From Marinobacter nauticus (GTDB lineage: Bacteria > Pseudomonadota > Gammaproteobacteria > Pseudomonadales > Oleiphilaceae), in the NCBI RefSeq assembly GCF_003634635.1, contig NZ_RBJB01000003.1, positions 248,001 to 312,000 of the forward strand: a DNA stretch of 64,000 bases, given 5' to 3'. Shown piece after piece: positions 45,034-53,637 of this stretch (positions within the stretch are counted from its first letter, which is position 1; every line of letters begins with the position of its first letter). A program made the translations under genes and the position numbers. A model generated the notes under the pieces. The model ran no database searches. It had not been told where the DNA came from and saw only the letters and a program-made list of their open reading frames with translations.

Positions 45034-46680
45034 ATGGCTCAACCCCGAATTCTCAAACCGGCTGACAATGCCCACCAGTACCAGCTCCTGATCAAGCGGT
45101 TACTGATGTCCGGCCCCCGCTACAACCCGGACCAGGAAATCGTTTACGCCGATCGCAGCAAGTACACCTACAAGGACCTTGTCGAACGCATCCATCGACT
45201 TGCCAATGCCCTGACAGACGCCGGTATCAAACCCGGCGATACCGTGGCTGTGATGGATTGGGATACCCCACGGTACCTTGAGTGTTTCTTTGCGATTCCG
45301 ATGATTGGCGCCATACTGCACACGGTCAACGTGCGCCTGTCGCCGGAGCAGATCGTTTACACCATGAACCACGCCGAAGACGACGCGGTACTGGTGCACG
45401 ATGACTTCCTGCCCATCATCGAGGGCGTGAAAGACGAGATCAAAACCGTCAAAACCTGGATTCAGGTAACCGACAGCGACAAGCCGGGCAACGCCTCTTT
45501 CGACACCCACGGCGAGTACGAAGCCCTGCTCGCGGGGGCCAGCGACCACTTCGACTTCCCCGATTTCGACGAGAACAGCGTCGCCACCACTTTCTACACC
45601 ACCGGCACCACCGGTAACCCGAAAGGCGTGTATTTCAGCCACCGCCAGCTGGTACTGCATACGCTTTCCATGGCCGGCAGCATCTCCCATTTCGACGAAA
45701 TGCCGCTGTTGCGTTCATCGTCGGTGTATATGCCGGTCACGCCCATGTTCCACGTTCACGCCTGGGGCGTGCCCTACGCGGCCACCATGATGGGAATAAA
45801 GCAGGTCTATCCCGGTCGCTATGAACCCGAGTTGCTGGTGGATCTGCTCAAGGAGCACAAAGTCAGTTTCTCCCACTGCGTGCCCACCATCATGCAGATG
45901 ATGATGGCCACCGAGTCCATCAAGACCGCGGACCTGAGCAACTGGCATGTGCTCATCGGTGGCAGCGCCCTGACCAAAGGCCTGTGCGATGCGGGGGCGA
46001 AACTGGGCATCAAGATGTTCACCGGCTACGGCATGTCCGAAACCTGCCCGCTGCTGAGCACCACGCACCTCTCCCCGGCGGATCTTGAACTGCCCCTGGA
46101 GCAGCAAACCGCAATCCGGGTGAAGACCGGTAAAGCCGTGCCCATGGTGGAACTGGAAATTGTCGATCCTGACGGCAACCCCGTAGCCCATGATGGCGAA
46201 GCCAAGGGTGAAGTGGTCGCTCGCGCCCCCTGGTTGACCCAGAGTTACTTCAAACAACCGGACAAAGGCGAGGAACTGTGGGAAGGCGGCTGGTTACACA
46301 CCGGTGATGTCGCCTCCATGGAGCCGGACAACACGCTGACCATCAAAGACCGCATCAAGGATGTGATCAAGACCGGAGGCGAATGGCTGTCGTCGCTCGA
46401 CCTGGAGAACATGATCAGCCAGCACCCTGCCGTTGCCGGGGCTGCGGTGGTAGGTGTGCCCGATGAGAAATGGGGGGAACGTCCCTACGCCCTGATCACC
46501 CTGAAGCCCGGAGAATCCATCTCTGAGCAGGATATCAAGCAGCACCTGCAACAGTTTGTCGACAGCGGCGACATCAATAAATGGGCGATTCCCGAGCAGA
46601 TGCGTTTTGTGGAAGACATTCCCAAAACCAGCGTCGGCAAGATCAACAAAAAACTGATTCGGGATCAGTTGAAAGACTAA
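45034..46680 (+). CDS. Fatty-acid (medium/long-chain) acyl-CoA ligase, AlkK-like
   Basis: 548 residues, adenylate-forming enzyme. The P-loop TTGTTGNPKGV follows the FYTTGTTGNP start; other core motifs are GYGMSETCPLLS, WLHTGDVA, IKDRIKDVIKTGGEWLSSLDLEN and the C-terminal GKINKKLIRDQ with the catalytic lysine. The length and the pattern MFHVHAWGVPYAATMMGIKQVYPG resemble AlkK-type ligases that activate acids coming from alkane oxidation, which fits the nearby alkB, although it is 20 kb away. Substrate chain length cannot be told. Confidence 0.92.
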   Translation: MAQPRILKPADNAHQYQLLIKRLLMSGPRYNPDQEIVYADRSKYTYKDLVERIHRLANALTDAGIKPGDTVAVMDWDTPRYLECFFAIPMIGAILHTVNVRLSPEQIVYTMNHAEDDAVLVHDDFLPIIEGVKDEIKTVKTWIQVTDSDKPGNASFDTHGEYEALLAGASDHFDFPDFDENSVATTFYTTGTTGNPKGVYFSHRQLVLHTLSMAGSISHFDEMPLLRSSSVYMPVTPMFHVHAWGVPYAATMMGIKQVYPGRYEPELLVDLLKEHKVSFSHCVPTIMQMMMATESIKTADLSNWHVLIGGSALTKGLCDAGAKLGIKMFTGYGMSETCPLLSTTHLSPADLELPLEQQTAIRVKTGKAVPMVELEIVDPDGNPVAHDGEAKGEVVARAPWLTQSYFKQPDKGEELWEGGWLHTGDVASMEPDNTLTIKDRIKDVIKTGGEWLSSLDLENMISQHPAVAGAAVVGVPDEKWGERPYALITLKPGESISEQDIKQHLQQFVDSGDINKWAIPEQMRFVEDIPKTSVGKINKKLIRDQLKD

Positions 46681-46695
46681 TCTTCCGGGGAAGCA

Positions 46696-46734
46696 AAAAA
46701 CGCCGGCGTCCTGGCAACAGACGCCGGCGTTTTT
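46696..46734. terminator. Strong bidirectional terminator
   Basis: A 15-bp perfect stem (46696-46710 with 46720-46734), 9-nt loop, with A and T runs on both sides, between the convergent acyl-CoA ligase and dadA genes. Confidence 0.9.
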
Positions 46735-46763
46735 ATTTGTGTGCTACCGGGATCGTCGGCTGC

Positions 46764-48017
46764 TCAGAGGCCTGAGAAGGTGAAGTCCACCTCAGGATCC
46801 TTCCCAGCAACAATATCCGCCAGAGCGGCTGCCGAGCCACAGGAGTGGGTCCAGCCCAGGGTACCATGACCGGTGTTGAGGTACAGATTGCTGAAGTGGC
46901 TTTTACCGATGTAGGGCACATTGGATGGCGTTGCCGGCCGCAAGCCGGTCCAGAATTCGGCCTGATCCCAATAGCCAGCCTCGGGCATGACTTCCGCAGC
47001 CCGACGGACAATCGCCCGACAACGGGTAAAGTTCAGGTCGCGACGGTAACCATTCAGTTCTGCTGTGCCAGCGACACGCATTCGGTCGCCCAGGCGCGAG
47101 TAAACCAGCTTGTATTCATCGTCGGTCAGGCTGACGTTAAAGGCCGCTTCTTCGTTTTTCACCGGCACGGTAATAGAGTAGCCCTTGGCCGGATAGATAT
47201 TCAGGAACATCCCGAGCTGGCGGGCAAGTACCGCACTGAAACTGCCCAGGCTCAACACATAGCTGTCCGCCCGAAGGGTGTGGTGTTTGCCGTCCTTGAG
47301 CGCCAGCACTCCAAGGATCCGGTCACCCGCGCGATCAAAACCCAGCACTTCGGTGCCGTATTCAAAAGCCACCCCGGCTTCTTTACATTTCTCAGCCAGA
47401 GCCTGGGTAAACTTTCGGGCATCGCCGCTTTCGTCATCGGCGGTATAAGTCGCGCCGGCAATACGATGACGGATCGGTTCAAGGGCCGGCTCCAGCTCAA
47501 CCGCACGACCAGCATCGATAACCTGACGATCACAGCCCAGATCACGCATGATGCGGGAAGGTTCCAGGGCCGCATCGAATTCGGCAGGGTTGGTGTAGAA
47601 ATGCAGAATGCCCTTGGCTAACTGGTCATAATCGAGCTTCAGTTCGTCTCGCAGTGACTGCAGGCATGAACGGCTGTAAGTACCGAGATTGACCATCTGG
47701 CGGATATTATGGGCGGCTTTGGCAGAGGTACACTGAGCCAGGAACGACAGCGCCCAGCGCCACTGGTAAAGATCCAGCCGGGGCCGGAACAACAGTGGGG
47801 CATCCGGCTGGAAAAGCCATTTTGCGACTTTCAGGGGCGCCGAAGGATTGGCCCACGGCTCGGCATGGGACACCGATACCTGCCCGCCATTGGCGTAGCT
47901 GGTTTCCAGTCCTGACTGGTTCTGTCGGTCGACCACGGTTACCTGGTGCCCCTGTTTCTGCAGGTACCACGCGGTGGTGATACCAACGACGCCTGCCCCA
48001 AGTACCGCTATGTGCAT
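46764..48017 (-). CDS. dadA: D-amino acid dehydrogenase, small subunit
   Basis: 417 residues. N-terminal FAD-binding motif VLGAGVVGITTAWYLQKQGHQVTVVDRQ, the DadA sequence ETSYANGGQVSVSHAEPWANP, and the C-terminal LRPATPSNVPYIG...LNTGHGTLGWTHSCGSAAALADIV. Membrane-associated; oxidises D-amino acids (D-Ala) to keto acids and passes electrons to the respiratory chain. Ribosome site GGGAGG upstream. No alanine racemase gene (dadX) lies beside it. Confidence 0.94.
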   Translation of the reverse strand: MHIAVLGAGVVGITTAWYLQKQGHQVTVVDRQNQSGLETSYANGGQVSVSHAEPWANPSAPLKVAKWLFQPDAPLLFRPRLDLYQWRWALSFLAQCTSAKAAHNIRQMVNLGTYSRSCLQSLRDELKLDYDQLAKGILHFYTNPAEFDAALEPSRIMRDLGCDRQVIDAGRAVELEPALEPIRHRIAGATYTADDESGDARKFTQALAEKCKEAGVAFEYGTEVLGFDRAGDRILGVLALKDGKHHTLRADSYVLSLGSFSAVLARQLGMFLNIYPAKGYSITVPVKNEEAAFNVSLTDDEYKLVYSRLGDRMRVAGTAELNGYRRDLNFTRCRAIVRRAAEVMPEAGYWDQAEFWTGLRPATPSNVPYIGKSHFSNLYLNTGHGTLGWTHSCGSAAALADIVAGKDPEVDFTFSGL

Positions 48018-48059
48018 GCCTGCCTCCCCTGATTGATCAACTGTGGTAGCTTCAGAACG

Positions 48060-48419
48060 TTAGCCGCCCGCGCGCTTGACGGTCCAGCCTTCCTGCTCCA
48101 GTAACGGCACCAGAATATCTCGCTGGTCGCCCTGTATCTCCACCACTCCGTCTTTTACTGTACCACCTGTACCGCATTTGGCCTTTAGCTGTTTGGCGTA
48201 GGCTTTCAGTTCTTTGTCGTCGAGCGGAATACCGGTCACCAGGGTCACGCCCTTGCCTTTGCGCCCCTTTGTCTCCCGGCTGACGCGCACAATACCGTCT
48301 CCGACCGGCCTCTGCGCTCCCCGGCAGGTGCAGTCATCCACCGGGTTACGGCACTCCGGGCACATCCGCCCCTGGTCCGTGGAGAACACAAGGCCGCCTT
48401 TGCGCTTGTTCATACCCAT
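48060..48419 (-). CDS. yciH: SUI1/eIF1-family translation factor YciH
   Basis: 119 residues. N-terminal zinc-ribbon-like CPECRNPVDDCTC, then the SUI1 domain: GRKGKGVTLVTGIPLDDKELKAYAKQLKAKCGTGGTVKDGVVEIQGDQRD. Bacterial YciH influences start-codon fidelity and stress translation (family knowledge). Two in-frame ATGs (48419, 48413) are possible starts. Confidence 0.93.
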   Translation of the reverse strand: MGMNKRKGGLVFSTDQGRMCPECRNPVDDCTCRGAQRPVGDGIVRVSRETKGRKGKGVTLVTGIPLDDKELKAYAKQLKAKCGTGGTVKDGVVEIQGDQRDILVPLLEQEGWTVKRAGG

Positions 48420-48439
48420 GGTTACGCCTTTATCTGCAA

Positions 48440-48967
48440 TCAGTTCAGGCCCGGAGGGTATTTGGAAAACATTTCCGAGACAACCTCGTCAATCAGTTTC
48501 CGACGGGTTTCCGGCGACTGGTTTTCATTGAGATAGCGCCGGCTCGCGGCTTGCCAGACCACTTCCTCGGTGGTCCGATCAACCATTCTCACCACCAGTT
48601 TGCCCTCGGTTACCTCTCGCACCGGTGGCGGCGATGAGAGGCCCCAGCCGAAGTTGCCATGGCCGAACCCGAACCCCAGGCCAACGCCTACCTGCTCAAG
48701 CCGTTCCTCTGCCACAATCTGCCAGCTGATCAGAAGATCGGCTTCAGTCTCCGTCACTTTTTTCATCGCCTTCCGGTTCAGCTCGCGCTCTACCGCGTCC
48801 CGAACCCGGGCGTCATCCAGCGAGGTGAAACCAGAGTCCTGGGCGTTGCTGGCAAAGGCCCAACTGCTGTAATTGCCAAAAACGGTGGCTGGATTGTAGT
48901 CGGTCACCACATTGCTGGCACAGCCGGTTATGGCCAACGCCAAAGCAGCGATCATCATAATACGCAT
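48440..48967 (-). CDS. DUF4136-family lipoprotein
   Basis: 175 residues. Lipobox ITGC (Cys16) in MRIMMIAALALAITGCASN. The body fits DUF4136: YNPATVFGNYSSWAFA, ARVRDAVERELNRKAMKKVTETEADLLISWQIVAEE, a Gly/Phe-rich stretch (GVGLGFGFGHGNFGWG), and EGKLVVRMVDRTTEEVVWQAASRRYL. Probably outer-membrane or periplasmic; function unknown. Ribosome site GGAG precedes the start. Confidence 0.88.
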   Translation of the reverse strand: MRIMMIAALALAITGCASNVVTDYNPATVFGNYSSWAFASNAQDSGFTSLDDARVRDAVERELNRKAMKKVTETEADLLISWQIVAEERLEQVGVGLGFGFGHGNFGWGLSSPPPVREVTEGKLVVRMVDRTTEEVVWQAASRRYLNENQSPETRRKLIDEVVSEMFSKYPPGLN

Positions 48968-49038
48968 AGGCTTAACTCCGTTGTTCCCATATGTCTCCAG
49001 TATACGCGTGCCCAGGGCTACCGGCCTGCCTCAGTCAG

Positions 49039-49644
49039 TCAGGTTTCAAAACGGTAATCCATCTTCTGGGACTCACAAAAAGCGCTGAAGTCCTGTTGCT
49101 GAGCCACAGGCAAGGAAACGCTGGCTGTCACCCGCGTAGTATAGGAAATCGCGTCGATACACCCTTCATGACCGTCGCACCAGTGCCGCAGCGGTTGCTC
49201 ATCGGCAAACCCGAACTGCACCGTTGCCTGCACACGTGCCTGCTGCACCACGCGGTCAACGGCGGACAAGACACTTTCAGCGGCGCCGGCATAGGCCCGA
49301 ACCAGGCCACCGGCTCCGAGCTTGATACCACCAAAATAGCGGATAACGATCACCAGCACGTCACCCATATCCTTGTGCTGGATCACGCCCAGAATGGGTT
49401 TGCCGGCAGTTCCGGAAGGCTCACCATCATCATTCATGGCAGCCTCGGCCGCAGAGCCGGGCCGGCCGATCTGATACCCCCAGCAGACATGACGGGCATC
49501 GGGGTAGTCGCGGTGGGCCTGGTCAACATATGTACGTACGTCGTCCCGGTCACTGACGGGATACACTCGGGCAATAAAGCGGCTTTTCTTCACTTCCGTT
49601 TCCCGCTCAAGGTATCCTGCAGGAATCGGGTAATCCTTACTCAT
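49039..49644 (-). CDS. IMPACT/YigZ family protein
   Basis: 201 residues. The UPF0029 domain is clear: KKSRFIARVYPVSDRDDVRTYVDQAHRDYPDARHVCWGYQIG, NDDGEPSGTAGKPILGVIQHKDMGDVLVIVIRYFGGIKLGAGGLVRAYAGAA, and a C-terminal EF-G-like domain. Start at 49644 chosen as the family start MSKDYPIPAGYL; the upstream extension (to 49806) is antisense to the small neighbour gene. The start codon overlaps head-to-head with the ATG of that gene. Related proteins affect translation regulation, but the exact bacterial role is unclear. Confidence 0.9.
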   Translation of the reverse strand: MSKDYPIPAGYLERETEVKKSRFIARVYPVSDRDDVRTYVDQAHRDYPDARHVCWGYQIGRPGSAAEAAMNDDGEPSGTAGKPILGVIQHKDMGDVLVIVIRYFGGIKLGAGGLVRAYAGAAESVLSAVDRVVQQARVQATVQFGFADEQPLRHWCDGHEGCIDAISYTTRVTASVSLPVAQQQDFSAFCESQKMDYRFET

Positions 49645-49861
49645 GGGCGATCCTATGACGACCGAAGACAACGAACAGACCCAACCCGGGACCGCGGCCC
49701 CTGCACGGATACGCAAGGCCGCCTGCGGCATCCGGTTTGATGAGGATGAGCTGCAGGAAGGCATTGATTTTTCTGCCGCCAGCAAGCTGAAACCGGGCAG
49801 TGACAACGCACCGGATCAAAGCCCGAGCGCCGATTCCTCAGCCTCCGACAAAGACCGGTAG
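49643..49861 (+). CDS. Small hypothetical protein, probably intrinsically disordered
   Basis: 72 residues from ATG 49643, or 68 from ATG 49655. Polar and acidic with a central AACGIRFDEDELQEGIDFSAASKLKPG. The ribosome site is weak for either start. It begins head-to-head with the YigZ gene (shared CATG) and its last 24 bases overlap the 3' end of the sensor kinase gene. The protein-like central part supports a real gene, but it could be chance. Confidence 0.4.
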   Translation: MGDPMTTEDNEQTQPGTAAPARIRKAACGIRFDEDELQEGIDFSAASKLKPGSDNAPDQSPSADSSASDKDR

Positions 49862-51157
49862 CTCAAGGGTCACTTCCAGGCCACCCTCGTCCCGGTTGCG
49901 GGCACTGATGTGCCCGTCGTGGGCCTGAATGATATCACGGGCAATAGCGAGCCCCAGCCCCCAACCTTTGCCACCACGGGATTTGTCAGCCCGGAAAAAC
50001 GGCTCAAACAAGTGTTGTAGCAGGTCTTCCGGAGCACCCGGTCCCTCATCAGCGACGATCAAACGGATTCTCTCATTGTCCGTGGACAGAGAGAGCTTCA
50101 CCGATTTGCCCGGCGGCGTGTGGTCCAGGGCATTTTGCAGCACGTTATCAAACGCACGCTGCAATAAACCACCGTCGCCAAGCACAGACACCGCTTTGCT
50201 CTCCTCCGAGGCCACCAGTTTGCACTCCACGCGCTGGTGCTCAGCATAATCGGCGGCATCCTGAAGCACGTGATTGACCAGGACCATCGGCTTGACCGGC
50301 TCACGCGCCATATCACCGCCGTTCTCGGACACCCGGTACAGGGTCAGAATCTGGCCGGTCATGGTTTCCAGCCGCTCGTTCTGGCGCAGAACACTGGTCA
50401 TCAATGCCTCATCGGCGCCGCTGTCCGAAGCCAGTTCAATCGCCACCCGCTGGCGTGCCAACGGAGTACGAAGATCATGGGAGATATCCCGCAACAGCTG
50501 GTTCTGACGATCCAGCAGCTGGCACAGCCGGTCTGTCATACCGTTAAATGCCGTCGCCAACTGGCCCACTTCATCACGGCGCCGGGCAATGCGACCAGCA
50601 ACCCGCAGCCCAGTATCCCCCCCGGCAATCGCCCGGGCGGTCCCCTCCATGTGTCTCAACGGCCGCGAGACCATTCGCGCAATCCACCAACAGGCCAGGG
50701 AGATCAACAGGAACGCCAGCCCCATCTCCACAAACCGGAACATTCTCGGGTCCAGCCAACCATCGCCGCCCATCCGGGGCCAGGCGACCAACTGATAGCC
50801 TTCCTGCAGATCCAGCACTGCCGGCTTATGGGGGTACCAACCCGACTGGATTCGTTCACGAATTGCCCGGGGCAGTCGATGCTGGCCCTGCTCCTTTTCG
50901 ATCAGCATCAGGTGCAAATCCAGGCGTTCACCTTCCGAACGCAAAAAACGCCAGGCATCCCCCCGACCCCGCTGTTCACGAATGACTAGAGCCTCGCGAG
51001 CCAGTTCCTGTAAACCCACCTGGCGTTCAATCGCCTGGCGTTCCCGGTCCAACAGATAACGCGAGGCAAGGTGACTGGCCACCACGGTTACCGCCATGGC
51101 CAGCCAGATGGATAGAAAAATCCGCCAGAATAGAGGAAACATAAAGCGCTTCATCAT
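49838..51157 (-). CDS. Sensor histidine kinase, CpxA-like
   Basis: 439 residues. First helix at about 9-29, a periplasmic domain of about 110 residues, second helix near 145-165, HAMP (MVSRPLRHMEGTARAIAGGDTGLRV), the H-box DISHDLRTPLARQRVA (His227), N-box FDNVLQNALDH, and G-boxes DEGPGAPEDLLQHLFEPFFRADKSRGGKGWGLGLAIARDI. Overlaps the regulator gene by four bases. With the regulator and the divergent Spy/CpxP-like protein it forms a Cpx-like envelope stress system. Confidence 0.92.
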   Translation of the reverse strand: MMKRFMFPLFWRIFLSIWLAMAVTVVASHLASRYLLDRERQAIERQVGLQELAREALVIREQRGRGDAWRFLRSEGERLDLHLMLIEKEQGQHRLPRAIRERIQSGWYPHKPAVLDLQEGYQLVAWPRMGGDGWLDPRMFRFVEMGLAFLLISLACWWIARMVSRPLRHMEGTARAIAGGDTGLRVAGRIARRRDEVGQLATAFNGMTDRLCQLLDRQNQLLRDISHDLRTPLARQRVAIELASDSGADEALMTSVLRQNERLETMTGQILTLYRVSENGGDMAREPVKPMVLVNHVLQDAADYAEHQRVECKLVASEESKAVSVLGDGGLLQRAFDNVLQNALDHTPPGKSVKLSLSTDNERIRLIVADEGPGAPEDLLQHLFEPFFRADKSRGGKGWGLGLAIARDIIQAHDGHISARNRDEGGLEVTLELPVFVGG

Positions 51158-51840
51158 GTGGGTATCCGGTAGCTGTATCCCAGTCCTCGCACCGTCTCGA
51201 TGCGGGGTGGGTCATCATTGCCCAGTTTCTTGCGAAGATTGCTGATGTGCATATCCAGAGTGCGGTCGTAGGCTTCCAGACGTCGCCCCAGCGCCCACTG
51301 CATGAGATCGGTCTTGCGGACCACGCTGCCGGCATGGGCCAGCAACACCTGAAGCACTTCATACTCGGTGCCGGTCAGTTCCAGGGGCGCGTCATTCTGG
51401 TAGATGCGGCGCTGACCGGGCTCCACCCGCAAGTCACCATAAGTCCGACTGGCGTCCACCTCGGTTTTCTGATCCCAGGCGATACGACGAAGCAGGGCCT
51501 GAAGCCGCGCCACCAGCTCTCTGGGATTGCAGGGCTTGGGAATGTAATCATCGGCGCCCACTTCAAAGCCGACAATCCGGTCGGTTTCATCGCCACGGGC
51601 CGTCAACAGGATCACGGGTAGGTGCGTCTTGCCCCGAAGTTCCCTCAGAACATCCAGACCATTGATATCAGGCAGCATGATATCGAGCACCACAATGTCA
51701 CAATCCTGGCCCAGAGCGAGAGCCAGTCCATCACGACCATTGGCGGCCTCACGCACACTGAAGCCCTGGCTGGCAAGGTAGCGGGCCAGCAGCTCCCGTA
51801 ACTCATCGTCATCTTCAATCAACAGTACCCGGTTCTGCAT
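51154..51840 (-). CDS. OmpR-family response regulator, CpxR-like
   Basis: 228 residues. Receiver domain with phosphorylation site Asp53 (DIVVLDIMLPDINGLDVL), conserved acidic pair at 10-12 and Lys in DDYIPKPCNPRELVARL. The winged-helix DNA-binding domain is at about 130-228 (LTGTEYEVLQVLLAHAGSVVRKTDLMQWALGRRLEAYDRTLDMHISNLRKKLG). The intergenic GTAAA-N6-GTAAA site suggests autoregulation. Confidence 0.94.
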   Translation of the reverse strand: MQNRVLLIEDDDELRELLARYLASQGFSVREAANGRDGLALALGQDCDIVVLDIMLPDINGLDVLRELRGKTHLPVILLTARGDETDRIVGFEVGADDYIPKPCNPRELVARLQALLRRIAWDQKTEVDASRTYGDLRVEPGQRRIYQNDAPLELTGTEYEVLQVLLAHAGSVVRKTDLMQWALGRRLEAYDRTLDMHISNLRKKLGNDDPPRIETVRGLGYSYRIPT

Positions 51841-51872
51841 CGTCTTCTCTCTGGGATGTGCCGGTCACAGTC

Positions 51873-51975
51873 TAGCATGGCCATCCTGCAGCGCTGCGGG
51901 CGGTCTCCCGGCCTTTACCGAACCTTTACGTAGCCCTGACACCATCTGACGTTGCGCCGGCGTAGCATGGCCATC
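51873..51975. repeat. Two 13-bp direct repeats flanking the regulator/Spy intergenic site
   Basis: TAGCATGGCCATC occurs at 51873-51885 and again at 51963-51975, each about 32-33 bp from one of the two divergent start codons. The core ATGGCCAT is itself palindromic, so each copy reads alike towards its own gene. Confidence 0.5.
51914..51929 (-). promoter_or_regulatory. CpxR-type binding site
   Basis: On the minus strand GTAAA-GGTTCG-GTAAA, two direct GTAAA repeats 11 bp apart. This matches the known CpxR pattern GTAAA-N(4-8)-GTAAA. It lies between the divergent regulator and Spy/CpxP-like genes. Confidence 0.6.
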
Positions 51976-52006
51976 ATCCATTGTGAACAACGACGAGGAA
52001 AGACCC

Positions 52007-52366
52007 ATGAAAGCAAAAACCACTCTGTTAACCGCTGGTGTACTGATGGCAAGCCTGATGGCCGCGAGCCCGGCTGTTCTGGCAGAACGGCACGGCAAAC
52101 ACCACCAGAACGGCAAGTGGGACAAACAGGAACTGTGCGAGAACTTCCGTGAAGGCAAAGGCCCCTTTAACCGTGAAGAGCGCCAGGCCGAGAGGGAAAC
52201 GTACCGGGCAGAAATGGCCGATCGCCTGAAACTGAATGAGGAGCAGCGCCAGATCTGGGCGGAGATCCACCAGGAAAGACAGATCAAACAGGAAAAACGC
52301 ATGAATCAGTGGCAGGAAAAAATGCAGCAACGCTGTAGCAACAGTGGGAAGCAAGACAAGGAGTGA
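52007..52366 (+). CDS. Spy/CpxP-like periplasmic protein
   Basis: 119 residues. Signal peptide MKAKTTLLTAGVLMASLMAASPAVLAE, then a His/Lys/Arg/Gln-rich helical protein with the LTxxQ-like element DRLKLNEEQRQIW. Start at 52007 chosen from GAGGAAAG at 51995-52002. Such proteins form helical cradles that bind unfolded proteins or the sensor kinase and are induced by envelope stress (family knowledge). Confidence 0.82.
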   Translation: MKAKTTLLTAGVLMASLMAASPAVLAERHGKHHQNGKWDKQELCENFREGKGPFNREERQAERETYRAEMADRLKLNEEQRQIWAEIHQERQIKQEKRMNQWQEKMQQRCSNSGKQDKE

Positions 52367-52424
52367 TCAAATGGCGGGTTCTGGCGTATGGTAGAAGGTA
52401 TTCGTCAACGACCTGAAACCAACC

Positions 52425-53591
52425 ATGTCAGAAAACGCGCCACGCGAGCTCACTCTGGAGACCCGAGCCAGTATTGCCGACATCCCGAAATCGGACTGGC
52501 AACGACTGGCGGGGGTCTCCAACCCGTTTCTTCGATACGAATTCTTTCAGGCACTGGAAGAGAGCGGCTGCACCCGCACCGAAACGGGCTGGACCCCCAG
52601 CCACCTGGTATTCAAACACGAAGGCCGGATTGTGGGCCTGGCACCCGCCTACCTGAAAACCCACTCCATGGGTGAATATGTGTTCGACTGGTCCTGGGCC
52701 GAGGCCTACCAGCGATACGGCCTGCCCTATTATCCAAAGCTGTTGCTCGCCATTCCGTTCACACCGTCTGCCGGACCCCGGCTGCTGCTGGACGCTGAGG
52801 TGCGGCGACAGCTGACACCCGAACGCCTGCACGACTTGCTGGATACCCTGACACACCACCTGGGGGCACACTCCTGGCACCTGCTGTTTCCCAACGCCGA
52901 AGACCAGCAACTGCTGGCGCATGACGATGAACTGCATCGCATCGGCTGCCAATTCCACTGGCACAACCACAACTACCACAGCTTCGACGATTATCTGGCG
53001 GCATTGAATTCCCGCAAACGCAAATCCATTCGCAAGGAACGCCGGCAAGTGACGGAACAGGGCATCACCTTTGCCCGCTTCCATGGCAAGGATATTTCAG
53101 ACCAGGTTCTTGCGACCTTCTATGTGTTCTACCAGGCCACCTATCTGAAACGGGGCCAGAGACCATACCTGAACAAACAGTTTTTCGCGTTACTGAGAGG
53201 GCAGCTACCCGAGCATATGCACGTGATCATGGCGATCAAACAGGGCGAAATGATCGCCGGGGCCCTGTTTCTGTCGGGGCAAAACACGCTTTACGGCCGG
53301 TACTGGGGCTGTCTGGACGAGTACAATCACCTCCATTTCGAGACCTGTTACTATCAGGGAATCGAGCTGGCGCTGGCGCTTGGGCTGACACATTTTGATG
53401 CCGGCGCCCAGGGCGAACATAAACTGGTTCGGGGGTTTGAACCGGTGATCACCCATTCCTGGCACGGTATACAGCACCCCGGATTCCGGGACGCCATTGT
53501 CGACTTCACCCGGGAAGAAGCAGAGCAGGTACAAGGGTATTTTGCAGAGGCGGAAACCTTACTGCCGTTTAAACAACAAACACCGCAATAG
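52425..53591 (+). CDS. FemAB/GNAT-like acyltransferase family protein (DUF482 type)
   Basis: 388 residues. N-terminal ASIADIPKSDWQRLAG...NPFLRYEFFQALEESGC and the central NSRKRKSIRKERRQVTEQGITFARFHGKDI are typical of the 'peptidoglycan biosynthesis/recognition' FemAB-like family. The C-terminal GAQGEHKLVRGFEPVITHSWHGIQHPGF is also conserved. It contains two GNAT-like folds. Substrate is not known in most bacteria; in Marinobacter-like organisms it may aminoacylate or acylate a cell-envelope component (inference). Confidence 0.85.
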   Translation: MSENAPRELTLETRASIADIPKSDWQRLAGVSNPFLRYEFFQALEESGCTRTETGWTPSHLVFKHEGRIVGLAPAYLKTHSMGEYVFDWSWAEAYQRYGLPYYPKLLLAIPFTPSAGPRLLLDAEVRRQLTPERLHDLLDTLTHHLGAHSWHLLFPNAEDQQLLAHDDELHRIGCQFHWHNHNYHSFDDYLAALNSRKRKSIRKERRQVTEQGITFARFHGKDISDQVLATFYVFYQATYLKRGQRPYLNKQFFALLRGQLPEHMHVIMAIKQGEMIAGALFLSGQNTLYGRYWGCLDEYNHLHFETCYYQGIELALALGLTHFDAGAQGEHKLVRGFEPVITHSWHGIQHPGFRDAIVDFTREEAEQVQGYFAEAETLLPFKQQTPQ

Positions 53592-53637
53592 TCTGTATAC
53601 TGATTGACCAGGACGGACTTCAATCAGGTGAACGGCA

